From Pisaster brevispinus (Eukaryota; Echinodermata; Asteroidea; Forcipulatida; Asteriidae), in assembly GCA_023634235.1 (NCBI GenBank), contig JAMKCF010000155.1, positions 1 to 64,000 on the forward strand: a DNA stretch of 64,000 nt, in the 5' to 3' direction. Below are positions 60,150-64,000 of this stretch, piece by piece. Under the pieces are notes generated by a model. That model did no database searches and was not told the DNA's origin. It was given only the letters and a program-made list of their open reading frames with translations. Position 1 is the first letter of the stretch; each line of letters begins with the position of its first letter. The position numbers and the translations under genes are program-made.

Positions 60150-61586
60150 CCGATGTGCACCATCTTTGTACCGGAAATGGCCTGCAGGCGGGGACACTCC
60201 GAAAGCGCTTCAAAAGCATCTTCAGTCGGATTTTTGTACACAGAGGGGGGAGCTGCACACACAAAAAGAAGAAACGAAATAAATTACAATGAGGGTCAAA
60301 TCACACCCATAACAACATCGGATTTGCACAAGTTTTCCACCACTGGAAAGCCACCATTCAGGGCTCTCACCTCGTCGTAAATCCGTGTCTCTGACGATTT
60401 TCTAGGCGGGGCGAGCGGCCCCGGAATAGGGCTACAACCACCGGCAAATTAGCCCACGCGCCGGGGCCGAGCAACAACAAAGGCAAGACATGTCCATCCG
60501 AAGAATGATTTGAAACACCACACGAGCTCAGTTCGAGAATAACTCATGAACTAGAAATGCCAGAGAGACGAAATTTGTACCTGAGTGTGCCTTGAATATC
60601 ACTGCACCCGAAAATTAGCCTTTTTGGGCCGATGTGCACCATCTTTGTACCGGAAATGGCCTGCAGGCGGGGACACTCCGAAAGCGCTTCAAAAGCATCT
60701 TCAGTCGGATTTTTGTACACAGAGGGGGGAGCTGCACACACAAAAAGAAGAAACGAAATAAATTACAATGAGGGTCAAATCACACCCATAACAACATCGG
60801 ATTTGCACAAGTTTTCCACCACTGGAAAGCCACCATTCAGGGCTCTCACCTCGTCGTAAATCCGTGTCTCTGACGATTTTCTAGGCGGGGCGAGCGGCCC
60901 CGGAATAGGGCTACAACCACCGGCAAATTAGCCCACGCGCCGGGGCCGAGCAACAACAAAGGCAAGACATGTCCATCCGAAGAATGATTTGAAACACCAC
61001 CCGAGCTCAGTTCGAGAATAACTCATGAACTAGAAATGCCAGAGAGACGAAATTTGTACCTGAGTGTGCCTTGAATATCACTGCACCCGAAAATTAGCCT
61101 TTTTGGGCCGATGTGCACCATCTTTGTACCGGAAATGGCCTGCAGGCGGGGACACTCCGAAAGCGCTTCAAAAGCATCTTCAGTGGGATTTTTGTACACA
61201 GAGGGGGGAGCTGCACACACAAAAAGAAGAAACGAAATAAATTACAATGAGGGTCAAATCACACCCATAACAACATCGGATTTGCACAAGTTTTCCACCA
61301 CTGGAAAGCCACCATTCAGGGCTCTCACCTCGTCGTAAATCCGTGTCTCTGACGATTTTCTAGGCGGGGCGAGCGGCCCCGGAATAGGGCTACAACCACC
61401 GGCAAATTAGCCCACGCGCCGGGGCCGAGCAACAACAAAGGCAAGACATGTCCATCCGAAGAATGATTTGAAACACCACCCGAGCTCAGTTCGAGAATAA
61501 CTCATGAACTAGAAATGCCAGAGAGACGAAATTTGTACCTGAGTGTGCCTTGAAAATCACTGCACCCGAAAATTAGCCTTTTGGGG
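60150..61586. repeat. Units 127-129: CGTCGTAAATCC monomers
   Basis: All three have CGTCGTAAATCC, which removes the BamHI site. The first two also have CAGTCGGAT. Both markers were seen at 28.7-30.6 kb but there in separate units, so these units may be recombinants or an older combined form. The first has CACACGAGC at about 60520. Confidence 0.65.
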
Positions 61587-63981
61587 CCGATGTGCACCAT
61601 CTTTGTACCGGAAATGGCCTGCAGGCGGGGACACTCCGAAAGCGCTTCAAAAGCATCTTCAGTGGGATTTTTGTACACAGAGGGGGGAGCTGCACACACA
61701 AAAAGAAGAAACGAAATAAATTACAATGAGGGTCAAATCACACCCATAACAACATCGGATTTGCACAAGTTTTCCACCACTGGAAAGCCACCATTCAGGG
61801 CTCTCACCTCGTCGTGGATCCGTGTCTCTGACGATTTTCTAGGCGGGGTGAGCGGCCCCGGAATAGGGCTACAACCACCGGCAAATTAGCCCACGCGCCG
61901 GGGCCGAGCAACAACAAAGGCAAGACATGTCCATCCGAAGAATGATTTGAAACACCACCCGAGCTCAGTTCGAGAATAACTCATGAACTAGAAATGCCAG
62001 AGAGACGAAATTTGTACCTGAGTGTGCCTTGAATATCACTGCACCCGAAAATTAGCCTTTTTGGGCCGATGTGCACCATCTTTGTACCGGAAATGGCCTG
62101 CAGGCGGGGACACTCCGAAAGCGCTTCAAAAGCATCTTCAGTGGGATTTTTGTACACAGAGGGGGGAGCTGCACACACAAAAAGAAGAAACGAAATAAAT
62201 TACAATGAGGGTCAAATCACACCCATAACAACATCGGATTTGCACAAGTTTTCCACCACTGGAAAGCCACCATTCAGGGCTCTCACCTCGTCGTAGATCC
62301 GTGTCTCTGACGATTTTCTAGGCGGGGCGAGCGGCCCCGGAATAGGGCTACAACCACCGGCAAATTAGCCCACGCGCCGGGGCCGAGCAACAACAAAGGC
62401 AAGACATGTCCATCCGAAGAATGATTTGAAACACCACCCGAGCTCAGTTCGAGAATAACTCATGAACTAGAAATGCCAGAGAGACGAAATTTGTACCTGA
62501 GTGTGCCTTGAATATCACTGCACCCGAAAATTAGCCTTTTTGGGCCGATGTGCACCATCTTTGTACCGGAAATGGCCTGCAGGCGGGGACACTCCGAAAG
62601 CGCTTCAAAAGCATCTTCAGTGGGATTTTTGTACACAGAGGGGGGAGCTGCACACACAAAAAGAAGAAACGAAATAAATTACAATGAGGGTCAAATCACA
62701 CCCATAACAACATCGGATTTGCACAAGTTTTCCACCACTGGAAAGCCACCATTCAGGGCTCTCACCTCGTCGTAGATCCGTGTCTCTGACGATTTTCTAG
62801 GCGGGGCGAGCGGCCCCGGAATAGGGCTACAACCACCGGCAAATTAGCCCACGCGCCGGGGCCGAGCAACAACAAAGGCAAGACATGTCCATCCGAAGAA
62901 TGATTTGAAACACCACCCGAGCTCAGTTCGAGAATAACTCATGAACTAGAAATGCCAGAGAGACGAAATTTTTACCTGAGTGTGCCTTGAATATCACTGC
63001 ACCCGAAAATTAGCCTTTTTGGGCCGATGTGCACCATCTTTGTACCGGAAATGGCCTGCAGGCGGGGACACTCCGAAAGCGCTTCAAAAGCATCTTCAGT
63101 GGGATTTGTGTACACAGAGGGGGGAGCTGCACACACAAAAAGAAGAAACGAAATAAATTACAATGAGGGTCAAATCACACCCATAACAACATCGGATTTG
63201 CACAAGTTTTCCACCACTGGAAAGCCACCATTCAGGGCTCTCACCTCGTCGTGGATCCGTGTCTCTGACGATTTTCTAGGCGGGGCGAGCGGCCCCGGAA
63301 TAGGGCTACAACCACCGGCAAATTAGCCCACGCGCCGGGGCCGAGCAACAACAAAGGCAAGACATGTCCATCCGAAGAATGATTTGAAACACCACCCGAG
63401 CTCAGTTCGAGAATAACTCATGAACTAGAAATGCCAGAGAGACGAAATTTGTACCTGAGTGTGCCTTGAATATCACTGCACCCGAAAATTAGCCTTTTTG
63501 GGCCGATGTGCACCATCTTTGTACCGGAAATGGCCTGCAGGCGGGGACACTCCGAAAGCGCTTCAAAAGCATCTTCAGTGGGATTTTTGTACACAGAGGG
63601 GGGAGCTGCACACACAAAAAGAAGAAACGAAATAAATTACAATGAGGGTCAAATCACACCCATAACAACATCGGATTTGCACAAGTTTTCCACCACTGGA
63701 AAGCCACCATTCAGGGCTCTCACCTCGTTGTGGATCCGTGTCTCTGACCATTTTCTAGGCGGGGCGAGCGGCCCCGGAATAGGGCTACAACCACCGGCAA
63801 ATTAGCCCACGCGCCGGAGCCGAGCAACAACAAAGGCAAGACATGTCCATCCGAAGAATGATTTGAAACACCACCCGAGCTCAGTTCGAGAATAACTCAT
63901 GAACTAGAAATGCCAGAGAGACGAAATTTGTACCTGAGTGTGCCTTGAATATCACTGCACCCGAAAATTAGCCTTTTGGGG
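61587..63981. repeat. Units 130-134: mixed monomers near the window end
   Basis: The unit at 61587 is preceded by TTGAAAATCAC and CTTTTGGGG and has GGGGTGAGC. Two CGTCGTAG units follow, the second ending with AATTTTTACCTG. The unit at 63024 has GGGATTTGTG. The unit at 63503 has CGTTGTGG, CTGACCATT and CCGGAGCC, the last also found at 34.8 kb. Confidence 0.6.
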
Positions 63982-64000
63982 CCGATGTGCACCATCTTTG
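63982..64000. repeat. Partial monomer cut by the window end
   Basis: The first 19 bases of a further unit (CCGATGTGCACC then ATCTTTG) follow a CTTTTGGGG leader. The array clearly continues past the window. Confidence 0.9.

Larger units (their letters stand above)
1..64000. repeat. Tandem satellite array of a 479-bp monomer, about 134 units
   Basis: The same monomer recurs head to tail across the whole window. Taking CCGATGTGCACC as unit start gives starts at 1, 480, 959, 1438, 1919, 2398, 2877 and so on to 63982. Most units are exactly 479 bp. Exceptions: units starting 1438, 4314, 10546 and 22524 (481), 4795 (482), 19170, 23963 and 43876 (480), 28275, 45793, 46750, 47228 and 48185 (478), 31148 and 36436 (498), 50100 (470), plus a 715-bp composite at 42682. 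These deviations account exactly for the position of the last unit. All copies face the same way. Neighbouring copies differ by a handful of substitutions by eye. Arrays this long and uniform are typical of eukaryotic satellite DNA. Both window edges lie inside the array, so its true size is unknown. Confidence 0.98.

Noticed and set aside
1..64000. CRISPR array or bacterial repeat locus
   Set aside because: The repeat is 479 bp without unique spacers, there are no cas genes, and the intron-like signals and satellite structure point to a eukaryote.
1..64000. Transposon or retroelement origin, or telomere-repeat content
   Set aside because: No terminal repeats, primer-binding site, polypurine tract, transposase or reverse-transcriptase coding was seen, and no TTTAGGG- or TTAGGG-type runs.

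Overview
The whole 64 kb window is one satellite DNA array. A monomer of about 479 bp repeats head to tail from the first base to the last, about 134 times, and nothing unrelated interrupts it. There is no rRNA, tRNA, CRISPR, transposon or conventional intact gene. The monomers are very similar, usually differing from the consensus by only a few bases. The period of 479 is not a multiple of 3, so no reading frame can run through the array. The window ends inside the array on both sides. Such an array indicates a eukaryotic chromosome. A plant is my best guess, because a short, T-rich GT-AG intron-like segment is visible, but the sequence does not settle the species or whether the locus is centromeric, subtelomeric or interstitial.

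The main observation is that the monomer looks like a captured piece of a gene, read on the minus strand. Each unit carries a 31-bp exon-like piece ending in a GTGAG donor. Next comes a 118-bp T-rich intron-like segment ending in a pyrimidine tract and TGTGTGCAG. Then comes a 151-bp exon-like piece, open in one frame and ending in CAG|GTAC, and a 179-bp spacer with a GC-rich half that ends in CCTAG. The four parts sum to 479 bp. The frame is open across the predicted 118-bp intron (about 60 codons in total). Its variants change amino acids freely, so this is a relic that has become a satellite, not a working gene. I do not recognise the parent protein.

Layout (unit 1 starts at base 1, each unit begins at CCGATGTGCACC). 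1-14379: higher-order repeats built from a 7-unit set of variant monomers in full and shortened versions (7, 5, 7 and 5 units). 14380-22523: mostly consensus-like monomers. 22524-31147: drifting monomers, then a 3-unit repeat. 31148-42681: blocks with duplicated pairs, twin units carrying the same 19-bp internal duplication, and a 9-unit-spaced block copy. 42682-43396: a composite monomer made by a 243-bp deletion. 43397-50569: drifted units, a recent 2-unit duplication and several small deletions. 50570-55359: consensus-like units, then a 3-unit repeat. 55360-60149: a 4-unit repeat that reuses the variants seen at 2.9-14 kb. 60150-64000: moderately drifted monomers.

No genes work together here. 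What the window records is the history of unequal exchange, conversion and slippage in a satellite that probably began as a gene fragment. Marker assignments were read by eye. A monomer alignment, and a search for the single-copy parent gene, are the decisive checks.
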